Shown: positions 54,067 to 63,708, counted from the stretch's first letter. The stretch is DNA of 64,000 nt from Candidatus Kinetoplastibacterium crithidii (GCA_027557655.1 CP064915.1:558001-622000), one strand, 5' to 3'. Notes: generated from the letters alone by a model not told the origin. Made by a program: numbers and translations.

Positions 54067-54705
54067 ATGTCAAACATATCAAATCTACGCCAAAACTATT
54101 ATAAAAACCAAATAATAGAAGAAAATCTATTGAAATCTCCTTTTGATCAATTTAGTTTATGGTTCTCAGATGCTGTAGATAATAAAATATATGAACCTAA
54201 TACAATGATTTTAAGCACAGTAAATGAAAAATTACAACCATCTTCTAGAATATTATTGTTAAAAAACTTTGATAATAACGGCTTTGTTTTTTATACTAAC
54301 TATAAATCTCGCAAAGGTTTAGATTTAACAAATAATCCTAAAGCTTGTTTACTTTTCTTTTGGCCTACTTTAGAGCGTCAAATTAGAATAGAAGGAATTG
54401 TTAATAAAATTTCTGCTACAGAATCTGATGAATATTTTAAAAGCCGTCCATTAGGCTCTAAGATTGGAGCATGGGCTTCTATTCAGAGTGAACAAATTGC
54501 AAGTCGTAAAATACTCGAAGATAAAGAAAAGTATTTTCAAAATAGATTTGGTGATAATCCTCCAAGACCTGACTATTGGGGTGGCTATAATTTAAAACCA
54601 TCATACTTTGAATTCTGGCAAGGAAGACCTTCTAGGCTACATGATAGAATTGCATATATTCTGGAAAATGATAACTACTGGATCATCAACAGACTATCTC
54701 CATAA
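54067..54705 (+). CDS. pdxH: Pyridoxamine 5'-phosphate oxidase
   Basis: FMN enzyme oxidising PNP or PMP to pyridoxal 5'-phosphate. The 212-residue protein has the split-barrel fold with PFDQFSLWFSDAVD, SSRILLLKNFDNNGFVFYTNYKSRKG, LERQIRIEGIVNKISATESDEYFKSRP (in parts) and the C-terminal EFWQGRPSRLHDRI signature. All substrate-binding Arg and His positions seem present. The next gene also encodes a flavin split-barrel protein. Confidence 0.97.
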   Translation: MSNISNLRQNYYKNQIIEENLLKSPFDQFSLWFSDAVDNKIYEPNTMILSTVNEKLQPSSRILLLKNFDNNGFVFYTNYKSRKGLDLTNNPKACLLFFWPTLERQIRIEGIVNKISATESDEYFKSRPLGSKIGAWASIQSEQIASRKILEDKEKYFQNRFGDNPPRPDYWGGYNLKPSYFEFWQGRPSRLHDRIAYILENDNYWIINRLSP

Positions 54706-54747
54706 AACATCATAAGAATCATAAAAGCATAAATATAAAATATCCCT

Positions 54748-55221
54748 ATGGAAGAAAAATTACGCAAATCATTTGGAAAATATGTTACTGGAGTAGCTAT
54801 TGTAAGTACAAATTTCAATGACAAAGCTGTTGGGTTAACTATAAATTCATTTTCATCATTATCTCTTGATCCGGCAATGGTAATTTGGAACCTTTCTGTT
54901 AAATCATCGGCAAAAAATATATTTACAAATTGCAATAACTATGTAATACAAATCTTATCTAATCAACAAATTCATCTTGCAAAAATTTTCTCTAAAAAAA
55001 ATATTTTTGAAAGATTTGATACCGTAAAAAAAATAATGTCTCCAAGTGGAACTTTTATGATAAATGATAATTTTACTGCATGGTTTGACTGTTACAATTA
55101 CAAACAATATGTTGAAGGAGATCATATTATTATGATAGGAAAAGTCGAATATCTTTTTTATTCAGAACTTAATCCTTTAATTTTTTACAATGGAAGACTA
55201 AATGAAAATTTCAATTCCTAA
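54748..55221 (+). CDS. Flavin reductase-like FMN-binding split-barrel protein
   Basis: A 157-residue protein of the flavin reductase-like domain family: FGKYVTGVAIVSTNFNDKAVGLTINSFSSLSLDPAMVIWNL (in parts) is the characteristic N-terminal half. The C-terminal half ends with the HIIMIGKVEYL strand. It could reduce free FMN/FAD for a partner oxygenase or act alone; no partner is adjacent. About 42 bases downstream of pdxH, same strand. Confidence 0.88.
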   Translation: MEEKLRKSFGKYVTGVAIVSTNFNDKAVGLTINSFSSLSLDPAMVIWNLSVKSSAKNIFTNCNNYVIQILSNQQIHLAKIFSKKNIFERFDTVKKIMSPSGTFMINDNFTAWFDCYNYKQYVEGDHIIMIGKVEYLFYSELNPLIFYNGRLNENFNS

Positions 55222-55247
55222 TAAATATTTTAGAATTCAGTATAAAA

Positions 55248-55742
55248 ATGAATAACTATAATATAGACTTGTTTTTACCGAAGTCCAATAATACTGATTG
55301 TTTTGCAAAGATACTAGCCACAACTATACTAAATCATAATAAAAAACCTATTAGACTTTATCTAAAAGGAGAAATTGGTACAGGAAAAACTACTTTTGCA
55401 AGATCATTTTTAAAAACAATTGGAGTTATAGATAAAATTAAAAGCCCAAGCTACTCTATTTTAGAGCAATATAATATTAAAAATTTGAATATATATCATT
55501 TTGATTTTTATAGAATAAATAATCAGTTAGAATTCCTAGATCTAGGTTTCAAAGATTTATTAGATGAAAAAGCAATATTTATAATAGAATGGCCAGAAAA
55601 AACTAAAGAATTGCTACCTATACCTGATATAGAAATTTTTTTTCAATGTTATAAGGAAGGAAGAATAGCTAAAATATTAGCCCAAACAATACAGGGAATA
55701 GAATGGATCAAGATAATGGAGATAAAAAAAACAAATCTCTAA
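55248..55742 (+). CDS. tsaE: tRNA t6A biosynthesis ATPase TsaE
   Basis: ATPase required, with TsaB, TsaC and TsaD, for N6-threonylcarbamoyladenosine at tRNA position 37. The 164-residue protein has Walker A YLKGEIGTGKTTFARSFLK, SPSYSILEQYNI (switch Ser/Thr), YHFDFYRI with the Walker B-type Asp, FLDLGF and FIIEWPEK. Complete. First of tsaE-amiC-mutL-miaA, the conserved proteobacterial order; its stop is 8 bases before the chosen amiC start. Confidence 0.96.
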   Translation: MNNYNIDLFLPKSNNTDCFAKILATTILNHNKKPIRLYLKGEIGTGKTTFARSFLKTIGVIDKIKSPSYSILEQYNIKNLNIYHFDFYRINNQLEFLDLGFKDLLDEKAIFIIEWPEKTKELLPIPDIEIFFQCYKEGRIAKILAQTIQGIEWIKIMEIKKTNL

Positions 55743-55750
55743 AATCTATT

Positions 55751-56995
55751 ATGAAACGACAATTTATAATCCTGATTTCATTAATAATCTTATCTCTCTT
55801 ATTTCCTAAAATAGGTTTCTCACACTCTAACAAGGTACTATCAATTAGGTTATGGCCCTCAGAAGAATATGTAAGAATAATAGTTGAATCATCAAAATAC
55901 TTAAATCATAAAAGTTTTTTTTTGAAAAATCCCAACAGATTAGTTTTAGATATAGAAAATATAGAAATAGATTCTACTATAATAAAAAATATAGAAAATA
56001 TTAAAATTACCAATTCTTATATTGAAAATATAAGAATTGGTAAAAGAAACTTGAACAACTTTAGACTAGTATTCGATTTAAAAGAAAAAATTGATTCTCA
56101 AATATTCACTCTAAAACCAATAGCTAGTTACAAATATAGGACCATTTTAGATTTATACCCAAAAATTACAAATGACCCAATTAAAGCAATCATATATAAT
56201 CAAAAAGAATATAGAAATAATAAATTAGAAGAAATAATAACAAATCTTATAAAAGATAATGACCATTGTGATGAAAAAAACAATAATATAAATTTAACAA
56301 ATCAAAAAATCATAATAGTAATTGATCCTGGTCATGGTGGAGAAGATCCTGGAGCTATAGGAGTTAATGGAACAAAGGAAAAAGATATAGTCTTATCAAT
56401 AGCAAAAAAAATAGAAACATTATTAAAAACACAAAATAATATTGTGACTTACTTAACTAGAAATGATGATTGTTTTGTGCCTCTAACTATACGCACACAA
56501 AAAGCTAGGCTTTTAAAAGCAAATCTTTTTATTTCTATCCACGCAAATTCATGGATAGAACCTGGAACAAATGGAGCCTCAGTATTTGCATTATCAAAAG
56601 ATAAGTCATCTAGCATACAAGCTAAATGGCTTGCTGACAAAGAAAATAAATCTGACTTAATAGGTGGAGTTAATTTACATAATCAAGATGAAAAAATAGC
56701 TAAAATATTACTAGATTTATCTACTGCTGCACAAATTAAAGATTCAAAAAGAATAGGAGCCATATTACTAAAAGAATTAGAAAAAATTAGCAAATTACAT
56801 AGTAAAGATGTAGAACAAGCAGAATTTGCAATTTTACAAATTCCTGATATACCATCTATTCTAGTAGAAACAGCTTTTATTAGTAATCCCAAAGAAGAAA
56901 AATTACTAAATTCAGATCAACATCAAAATAAAATAGCTAATGCTATTTTTAAAACCATTATTAAGTATTTTAAAATAGAGTGTAACTCAAATTAA
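55751..56995 (+). CDS. amiC: N-acetylmuramoyl-L-alanine amidase (AmiC type, AMIN + Amidase_3)
   Basis: Periplasmic zinc amidase cleaving septal peptidoglycan during daughter-cell separation. With the ATG at 55751 the 414-residue precursor has a signal peptide (MKRQFIILISLIILSLLFPK...GFSHS), an N-terminal AMIN domain (about residues 30-140) that targets septal peptidoglycan, and an Amidase_3 catalytic domain with zinc ligands in IDPGHGGEDPGAIG (His), KEKDIVLSIAKKI (Glu) and FISIHANSW (His), and the catalytic Glu in ILVETAFISNP. An in-frame start at 55703 overlapping tsaE is less likely because it would bury the signal peptide. Confidence 0.95.
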   Translation: MKRQFIILISLIILSLLFPKIGFSHSNKVLSIRLWPSEEYVRIIVESSKYLNHKSFFLKNPNRLVLDIENIEIDSTIIKNIENIKITNSYIENIRIGKRNLNNFRLVFDLKEKIDSQIFTLKPIASYKYRTILDLYPKITNDPIKAIIYNQKEYRNNKLEEIITNLIKDNDHCDEKNNNINLTNQKIIIVIDPGHGGEDPGAIGVNGTKEKDIVLSIAKKIETLLKTQNNIVTYLTRNDDCFVPLTIRTQKARLLKANLFISIHANSWIEPGTNGASVFALSKDKSSSIQAKWLADKENKSDLIGGVNLHNQDEKIAKILLDLSTAAQIKDSKRIGAILLKELEKISKLHSKDVEQAEFAILQIPDIPSILVETAFISNPKEEKLLNSDQHQNKIANAIFKTIIKYFKIECNSN

Positions 56996-57024
56996 AAATA
57001 AAAAAATATATTAAATTTGATGAT

Positions 57025-58782
57025 ATGAATAAAAATTTAATTTACAAAAATCGTGCAATATTAAAACTCTCAGACTTATTAGTGAGTCAAATAGCTGCAG
57101 GAGAAATTATAGATAGACCATCTTCAATTGTAAAAGAATTGCTAGAAAACTCTATCGATGCAAAGTCAACGTCTATAGAAATTTATATTGATGGTGGAGG
57201 CATAAAACAAATAATAGTAATTGATAATGGTCAAGGAATAAGCAAACAAGATTTAGCAATGGCGATTACTAGACATGCAACAAGCAAAATATATAACCTA
57301 GAAGAATTAAATTCTACATTATCACTAGGTTTTCGAGGAGAAGCATTAGCTTCTATCAGTTCAATATCTGATTTAACTATCATTTCCCGTACAATCAAAT
57401 CACAAAATGCTTGGCAAATTAACTCAAAAACACAAAAAATACTTCCTGCCCTAGGTTTGCCTGGAACAACAATTAAAGTACAACAGATTTTTGATAATAT
57501 ACCAGCACGCCGAAAATTTCTTAAATCTGAAGGAACAGAATGGCTTCATTGTCTATCTATAATAGAAAAAATAGCAATATCACACCCACAAATATGTTTT
57601 AAAATATTTCATAATAAAAAACTACAAAAACAATGGATGGCTAATGATACATATAGTAGAATCAAGGATATTTTTGGAAAAAAAATCTCAGATACATATC
57701 TTAAAATAGATCAATCAAGTAATGATATAAGGATTAGAGGTATTATTTCTCAATCAATTGATAATCAATTAAAATCACACTACCAATATTTATATGTAAA
57801 TGATAGATATGTGCAAGATAGGATCGTAAATCATGCTATAAAATCAGCATATCAAGATATACTACACCACAATAGCAAATTATCATTTATTATATTTATT
57901 TATATTAATCCTAATCTAATAGATGTAAATATTCACCCACAAAAAAATGAAGTAAAATTTCGTGATAGCAATGCAATTTACAAATTTATAAGAACAGTAA
58001 TTAATAAAACTATTTCTAATAATAGTAATCAAATTATTTCTAAACAGATAGAAGATGAAATAATAGAAAATATTGTTGAAGATAACTACAAACAAGTAAA
58101 TATAGAATATTCTGCATTTAAGAATACAAATAATAATAATATTTTTGAAAATAATTCAAAAACACAACAATCACAAATAAAGCAGAATAATAAAGAATAT
58201 CCACTTGGTTTAGCAATAGCACAGATACATGGTATATACATATTATCTCAAAATAAAAATGGACTAATTATAATAGATGCACATGCAGCACATGAACGTA
58301 TAATATATGAAAAACTTAAAAAATCGTTTGTTAATCATTCAATACAGATACAAAAGCTTATTTCTCCTATAAATATAGAAGTTAAAGAAGAATTTTTAGA
58401 GATTGTTAAAAATCATCAATCTGATTTATTAAGTCTTGGGTTCGATATAAGTTGTAACATAGCTAAATCTTATATTTCTATAAAACATATTCCATCTATA
58501 ATAAAACTAAACAATCTTGAAGAAGTACTATTAAATATCTTTAATGAAATTAATTTAATAGGACAGTCATGCTCTATTCTGGAAAATTATAATAAAATAC
58601 TAGCTACAATTGCATGTCATTGTTCTATAAGGGCAAATCGTATATTAAATCTAGAGGAAATGAATAGCTTGTTAAGACAGATGGAACTTACAGAAAAATC
58701 TGACTATTGTAATCATGGAAGACCTACATGGGTTCAACTGAGCATTAAACAAATTGATAAATTCTTTTTAAGAGGTAAATAA
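57025..58782 (+). CDS. mutL: DNA mismatch repair protein MutL
   Basis: Mismatch-repair mediator between MutS and downstream nucleases. The 585-residue protein has the GHKL ATPase motifs LLENSIDAKSTSIEIYIDGGG (in parts), VIDNGQGISKQDL, RHATSKI and LGFRGEALASI. The C-terminal dimerisation domain carries DAHAAHERIIYE, fitting D-x-H-A-x2-E-x4-E of endonuclease-type MutL, and a closing CNHGRPTW, fitting the C-x-H-G-R motif. This suggests a MutH-independent nicking MutL. miaA is immediately downstream. Confidence 0.96.
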   Translation: MNKNLIYKNRAILKLSDLLVSQIAAGEIIDRPSSIVKELLENSIDAKSTSIEIYIDGGGIKQIIVIDNGQGISKQDLAMAITRHATSKIYNLEELNSTLSLGFRGEALASISSISDLTIISRTIKSQNAWQINSKTQKILPALGLPGTTIKVQQIFDNIPARRKFLKSEGTEWLHCLSIIEKIAISHPQICFKIFHNKKLQKQWMANDTYSRIKDIFGKKISDTYLKIDQSSNDIRIRGIISQSIDNQLKSHYQYLYVNDRYVQDRIVNHAIKSAYQDILHHNSKLSFIIFIYINPNLIDVNIHPQKNEVKFRDSNAIYKFIRTVINKTISNNSNQIISKQIEDEIIENIVEDNYKQVNIEYSAFKNTNNNNIFENNSKTQQSQIKQNNKEYPLGLAIAQIHGIYILSQNKNGLIIIDAHAAHERIIYEKLKKSFVNHSIQIQKLISPINIEVKEEFLEIVKNHQSDLLSLGFDISCNIAKSYISIKHIPSIIKLNNLEEVLLNIFNEINLIGQSCSILENYNKILATIACHCSIRANRILNLEEMNSLLRQMELTEKSDYCNHGRPTWVQLSIKQIDKFFLRGK

Positions 58783-58784
58783 TT

Positions 58785-59747
58785 ATTAATAATTATTCAA
58801 CTATTATTTGTCTTACTGGCCCAACAGCTTCGGGAAAAACTGCTATTGCTATAGAATTATCTAAATACTGGCCAATAGAAATTATTAATATGGATTCAGC
58901 CACTATTTATAAAGGAATGGATATAGGATCTGCTAAACCATCTAGGGAAGAACAAATAATAACTAAACAACACCTGATAGATATAATTGACCCAATTGAA
59001 TCATATTCAGCAGCAAGTTTTTGTTCTGATACATCAAATTTATTATCAGATATTTTAGAAAGAAAAAAAATCCCTATAATAGCTGGTGGAACGATGATGT
59101 ACTATAAATCTTTAAGAGAAGGTATTGATGATTTACCTACATCAAATCGAATCATGCGTCAAATGATAGAAGAGAAAGCCAATAAAAATGGATGGCCTTT
59201 TCTACATGATTATTTAAAAAAAATAGATCCTACTACAGCAAGTAAAATAGGTGTTAGAGATAAACAAAGAATACAAAGATCGTTAGAGGTTTTTTTTACA
59301 ACAGGAAAACCATTATCAAGTTTACTGAAAATCAGAAATAATCAATTAACTCATAATAAATATAAATATATAACTATCAGTTTAGAGCCATCAAATAGAT
59401 CTATTCTACATGATAGAATAACTAAAAGATTCAACACAATGATACAAAATGGACTTTTAGAAGAAGTAGCTTCTCTTTTTAAGAGAGGTGATCTAAACAC
59501 AACAATACCATCGATAAGATGTGTTGGATATAGACAATTATGGGAATATTTTGAAGGAAAAAACTCCTTAGAAATTGCCATTGAAAAAAGCATAATAGCA
59601 ACTAGACAATTAGCTAAAAAACAGATGACTTGGTTAAGATCGCAGCCAGAAAGAATTATTATAGATTGTTTAGATAAAAACTATAATAAAAAAACTATAG
59701 ACGCCTTAGCACCTATAGTTGAAAACAATTATAAAAATAGCAAGTAA
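58785..59747 (+). CDS. miaA: tRNA dimethylallyltransferase, ATT start inferred
   Basis: Adds dimethylallyl to A37 of tRNAs reading UNN codons. The frame contains the essential P-loop CLTGPTASGKTAIAIELS, then NMDSATIYKGMDIGSAKPS and IIAGGTMMYYKSL. The first ATG (58890) lies after the P-loop and would give a dead enzyme. Upstream in frame, back to a stop at 58776-58778, there is no ATG, GTG or TTG. The ATT at 58785 gives MNNYSTIICLTGP and a 320-residue product like the family, with AGAGG (58771-58775) about 9 bases before it. Start and mutL stop are 2 bases apart, consistent with coupling. Confidence 0.9.
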   Translation: MNNYSTIICLTGPTASGKTAIAIELSKYWPIEIINMDSATIYKGMDIGSAKPSREEQIITKQHLIDIIDPIESYSAASFCSDTSNLLSDILERKKIPIIAGGTMMYYKSLREGIDDLPTSNRIMRQMIEEKANKNGWPFLHDYLKKIDPTTASKIGVRDKQRIQRSLEVFFTTGKPLSSLLKIRNNQLTHNKYKYITISLEPSNRSILHDRITKRFNTMIQNGLLEEVASLFKRGDLNTTIPSIRCVGYRQLWEYFEGKNSLEIAIEKSIIATRQLAKKQMTWLRSQPERIIIDCLDKNYNKKTIDALAPIVENNYKNSK

Positions 59748-59751
59748 AAAC

Positions 59752-60801
59752 TTAGACTACATAAGTACTAGACATATCTTTTTCTCTACTTACTATTTCA
59801 CCTATTTTGACTACATCTTCACCATTAGCCAAAAGATCACTCATTATTTCATCTGCTTGATTTCTAGGAACTACTAAAACCATACCAATCCCACAGTTAA
59901 AAACTCTGTACATTTCATTATCTTTTATATTTCCAGATTTTTGGAGCCAACTGAATAGATCAGGCATTCTCCAAGAATCCCTATATAATTTAGCTGAAAT
60001 ATTTTGGTTTAAAATTCTAGGAATATTATCTAACAACCCTCCTCCAGTAATATGAGCTAACCCTTTAATCCCTTTACTGAACTTATTAATTACAGATAAG
60101 ATTGATTTAACATAAATTTTAGTTGGAGCCATTACTACATCAATAAGTGGCTGACCATAAAAATCTTGATAAGGTTTAGAATCAGTTACATCTATAATTT
60201 TTCTAATTAAAGAATACCCATTAGAATGAGCTCCACTAGAAGTTAGGCCTAAAATAATATCTCCAACATCTATTGAACTACCATTTATAATTGATGATTT
60301 TTCGACAGCACCAACAGCAAATCCAGCAAGATCATATTCACCATCTGGATACATTCCAGGCATCTCTGCTGTTTCACCACCTATCAATGCACAACCTGAT
60401 AGTTCACAACCCTTAGCAATGCCAGCTATCACAGAAGAAGCGATATCTACTGACAGTTTACCACAAGCAAAATAATCTAAAAAAAATAACGGTTCAGCAC
60501 CTTGTACTAATATATCATTTACACTCATCGCAACTAAATCTATACCTACTGTACCATGTGAATTCCATTCAAAAGCTAAACGTAATTTCGTTCCAACTCC
60601 ATCTGTACCAGACACCAAAACTGGATTAACAAATTTTTTTGGAACTTCAAATAAAGCACCGAATCCTCCTATACCAGTCAATACTTCAGGACGTGTTGTC
60701 TTAGCTGCAAAAGGCTTTATTTTACTAATTAAAGCTTCACCTGCATCTATATCAACACCTGCATCACGATAATTTAAGGAAGTAGAATTTAAATTAGACA
60801 T
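59752..60801 (-). CDS. purM: Phosphoribosylformylglycinamidine cyclo-ligase (AIR synthetase)
   Basis: Fifth step of purine synthesis: ATP-dependent closure of FGAM to AIR. The 349-residue protein has LNYRDAGVDIDAGEALI, VSGTDGVGTKLRLAFE, DLVAMSVNDILVQGAEPLFFLDYFACGKL (in parts), LIGGETAEMPGMYPDGEYDLAGFAVG and LAHITGGGLLDNIPRIL. Complete. Divergent from hda, convergent with miaA by 4 bases. Confidence 0.98.
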   Translation of the reverse strand: MSNLNSTSLNYRDAGVDIDAGEALISKIKPFAAKTTRPEVLTGIGGFGALFEVPKKFVNPVLVSGTDGVGTKLRLAFEWNSHGTVGIDLVAMSVNDILVQGAEPLFFLDYFACGKLSVDIASSVIAGIAKGCELSGCALIGGETAEMPGMYPDGEYDLAGFAVGAVEKSSIINGSSIDVGDIILGLTSSGAHSNGYSLIRKIIDVTDSKPYQDFYGQPLIDVVMAPTKIYVKSILSVINKFSKGIKGLAHITGGGLLDNIPRILNQNISAKLYRDSWRMPDLFSWLQKSGNIKDNEMYRVFNCGIGMVLVVPRNQADEIMSDLLANGEDVVKIGEIVSREKDMSSTYVV

Positions 60802-61003
60802 ATTTAACTTTATATAAAAAAACTACAATTAGTTAAAATGAAAACAATATTTTAACCACCAACACTATAATGTATATTTATAACATTTTTTCTAGACTTG
60901 TTGTCAATGATTTTCATGAAACTCATTGATAGATTTCAACAAAGTATAGTATATACTAGAGATATAATTATTTATACTCAGTAATAGAATTAACCTGTAA
61001 AGC

Positions 61004-61705
61004 ATGAAACAACATCAGCTTATTTTAAATATACTACCTAATATTGAACCATCTTTATCTAATTATATTTTAGGAATAAACACTGAAGCATTACATGCTG
61101 TTAAATCAATAACAGGAGGAAGAGCTTTATATATATGGGGCGAGAAAGGTTCTGGAAAAAGCCATATATTACGTGCAATTACTAAGGAGAGAAACAGCGC
61201 ATATATTAATTATAAAAATTGCTATGAAATATTCGATCTAGCAATTAATAATGAAGTAGAATCTATTCCGAAGTTGATAGCTATAGATGATGTTCATCTG
61301 CTCAATAATAGCCAACAATCTGGACTATTTAGTCTATATAATCGTTGGCGTGAACTGTCACAAACTGAAAAATCTTTTGCTATGATTTTATCTGGTGATA
61401 AAAAACCAATACTAATGAATATAAGAGAAGATCTAAGAACTCGTCTAGGATGGGATATATCATTTCGTATTGAAACATTATCAGATAAAGACAAATTAAA
61501 TGCGTTAAAAACCTTAGGAAATAAACTAGGAATTAGAAATCTAGATAATGTTATCCAATGGATGTTAAAATATTGTAACCGAGATATAAAATATCTCATG
61601 AATCTATTAATTCTATTAAATAAATACTCAATTTCGACAAAACGTCCTATTACTGTAAATTTACTTAGAACCATGCTAAAAGAATCGGAGTATATCCAGA
61701 TATGA
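61004..61705 (+). CDS. hda: DnaA regulatory inactivator Hda
   Basis: AAA+ protein homologous to DnaA domain III that, with the sliding clamp, promotes DnaA-ATP hydrolysis after initiation. The 233-residue protein has an N-terminal clamp-binding-like hexapeptide QLILNI, Walker A WGEKGSGKSHILRAI, Walker B LIAIDDVHLL and a box VII-like LRTRLGWDISFRI with the Arg finger region. It lacks the DnaA DNA-binding domain. Its stop overlaps the next gene (ATGA), the usual betaproteobacterial hda-HAD-pcnB arrangement. Confidence 0.94.
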   Translation: MKQHQLILNILPNIEPSLSNYILGINTEALHAVKSITGGRALYIWGEKGSGKSHILRAITKERNSAYINYKNCYEIFDLAINNEVESIPKLIAIDDVHLLNNSQQSGLFSLYNRWRELSQTEKSFAMILSGDKKPILMNIREDLRTRLGWDISFRIETLSDKDKLNALKTLGNKLGIRNLDNVIQWMLKYCNRDIKYLMNLLILLNKYSISTKRPITVNLLRTMLKESEYIQI

Positions 61706-62400
61706 ACAATAATCTTGCCCTATTCGACCTAGATCATACCTTGATACCTATAGATAGTGATTATCAATGGGCTAATTTCCTAGCAAGAACAGGAAGAACT
61801 GGGACAACACCAGAAATAGCAATTAAACTAAATAATGAATTAATGGAGAAGTATAATCAAGGCAAATTATCAATAGAAGAATCTGCAGAATTTATGCTTG
61901 GTTTACTAAAAATACATACTCCTTATGATTTATCAAAATTTCATGAAGAGTTTATGCAAAAAATAGTTAGACCTTCAATAAAAAATCCAGCAATAGATAT
62001 TGTAGAAAAACATTTAAAACAAGGTGACCTTTGTGCAATAGTAACTGCTACCAATAATTTTGTAACTATACCAATAGCTAGAGCATTTGGAATACCATAC
62101 TTGATAGCAACAGAGGCTGAATATATTAATGGTAGATATACAGGAAAATTTATTGGTACTCCTAGCTTCAGAGAGGGTAAAGTTATTCGCGTAAATCAAT
62201 GGTTATCTACTTTAAATTATAGTTTTGATAATTTTAAAAAAACATATTTCTACAGTGACTCTATAAATGATCTTCCTTTACTAGAAAAAGTGACTAATCC
62301 AATAGCCACTAACCCTAGTAAAAAACTTAGGAATATAGCTCAACAAAAAAATTGGGAAACCATAGATATTTTTGAAAATTTAGATGACAATAAATCTTAA
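61702..62400 (+). CDS. HAD-superfamily hydrolase, subfamily IB (PSPase-like)
   Basis: A 232-residue phosphatase-like protein with HAD motif I LALFDLDHTLIPIDSD, motif II CAIVTATNNFV, and motif III/IV SDSINDLPLLEKVT. The helical cap follows motif I. It belongs to the 'HAD-IB family hydrolase' group next to pcnB and hda in Bordetella relatives; natural substrate unknown (SerB-like or acyltransferase-associated phosphatases are relatives). Overlaps hda by 4 bases and pcnB by 1 (TAATG). Confidence 0.9.
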   Translation: MNNNLALFDLDHTLIPIDSDYQWANFLARTGRTGTTPEIAIKLNNELMEKYNQGKLSIEESAEFMLGLLKIHTPYDLSKFHEEFMQKIVRPSIKNPAIDIVEKHLKQGDLCAIVTATNNFVTIPIARAFGIPYLIATEAEYINGRYTGKFIGTPSFREGKVIRVNQWLSTLNYSFDNFKKTYFYSDSINDLPLLEKVTNPIATNPSKKLRNIAQQKNWETIDIFENLDDNKS

Positions 62401-63686
62401 TGTTGACAAAAATAATTCATAAAATATGCTATTTTTTCGGATATATGAAACCTAAAATAGTAAAAAAAAATAAACATAATATAAATATAGACGATATATC
62501 AACTAATGCTATAAAAGTATGTGAAACTCTACAAAAAGCAGGATTTATGTCTTATATAGTAGGAGGGGCTATTAGAGATTTGATTATTGGATTGAAACCT
62601 AAAGACTTTGATATAACAACAAATGCTAGCCCAGAAGAAGTTAAGTCACTATTTAGAAGAGCTTATATAATTGGCAAACGTTTTAGAATTGTCCATGTAA
62701 TTATGGGGAAAGAACTTATAGAAATTTCAACTTTTAGATCAAATCCTTTGGAAAAAGATGAGTTTGGACGTATTTTAAAAGATAATTCCTTCGGCTCACA
62801 TCAAGAAGATGCATCAAGAAGAGATTTTACTATAAACTCACTGTACTATAATCCTATGAAACAAGAAATAATTGATTATTATTCTGGATTAAAAGACCTA
62901 GAACATAAAAAAATTAGAATAATAGGAAATGCTGTAGAAAAATATAGAGAAGATCCTGTAAGAATGCTAAGAGCTGTAAGATTATCCACTAAAATTAATG
63001 GAACTCTAGAAAAAAACACCAATTTTGAAATAGATATATTAAAAGATCTGATTACTAATATCCCGCAAGCAAGATTATTTGATGAAATAATTAAAATTCT
63101 TACATGTGGAAATTCTTTTTCTTGTCTAGAACAATTACATGTTAAGAATATATTACATAACTTAATTCCATCATTAAATAAAACATTTACAAATAAAAAA
63201 GATATTAACTTCATAAAAATTGCATTGGATAATACTGATTATAGACTATCAACAAATAAAAGCATAAGCCCTGGATTTCTATTAGCTATAATACTTTGGG
63301 AACCAACAAAATCTTTATGGATCGAATTACTATCTAAACAAAATAATTCTTTTTTATCAATGGACCAAGCATCAGACAAAGTGCTATTTGATCAATCAAG
63401 AACTCTAAAAATACATAAAAGAATCACTATCGATGCAAAAGAAATTTGGTTAATGCAAGCAAGATTAGAAGCAAAAAATATAAAAAATTATTATAGAATC
63501 ATCGAAAATACTAAATTCAGGGCTGCATTAGATTTTATGCAATTAAGAGCACAAGCAAAAGAGATAGATAATGTATTATCAAATTGGTGGCTTGATTTTT
63601 ATAAAGCTAATGATGATTTAAGAAAACAAATGATCATAGAAAGACAAAATAAAAAATCAAAAAAAAAAAAAACAAAAGATAATTAA
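62400..63686 (+). CDS. pcnB: Poly(A) polymerase I
   Basis: Adds 3' poly(A) tails that help RNA decay; class II CCA/poly(A) polymerase superfamily. The 428-residue protein has the nucleotidyltransferase IVGGAIRDLIIGLKPKDFDITTNASPEEVK core with the DFD pair, the RNA-binding EDASRRDFTINSLYYNP, and the helical EDPVRMLRAVRLSTKI. The C-terminal tail is very basic (KKSKKKKTKDN). With all tRNAs here encoding CCA, assignment as PcnB rather than Cca rests on length and neighbours (HAD upstream, folK downstream). The start ATG overlaps the upstream stop. Confidence 0.92.
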   Translation: MLTKIIHKICYFFGYMKPKIVKKNKHNINIDDISTNAIKVCETLQKAGFMSYIVGGAIRDLIIGLKPKDFDITTNASPEEVKSLFRRAYIIGKRFRIVHVIMGKELIEISTFRSNPLEKDEFGRILKDNSFGSHQEDASRRDFTINSLYYNPMKQEIIDYYSGLKDLEHKKIRIIGNAVEKYREDPVRMLRAVRLSTKINGTLEKNTNFEIDILKDLITNIPQARLFDEIIKILTCGNSFSCLEQLHVKNILHNLIPSLNKTFTNKKDINFIKIALDNTDYRLSTNKSISPGFLLAIILWEPTKSLWIELLSKQNNSFLSMDQASDKVLFDQSRTLKIHKRITIDAKEIWLMQARLEAKNIKNYYRIIENTKFRAALDFMQLRAQAKEIDNVLSNWWLDFYKANDDLRKQMIIERQNKKSKKKKTKDN

Positions 63687-63708
63687 ATTTTAAAATTTTA
63701 AATAATTA

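Noticed and set aside
58890..59747. miaA starting at the first ATG (285 residues)
   Set aside because: Would omit the essential P-loop, which is intact just upstream in the same frame.
61294..61674. Minus-strand open frame of 126 codons inside hda
   Set aside because: Antisense shadow of a complete hda gene.
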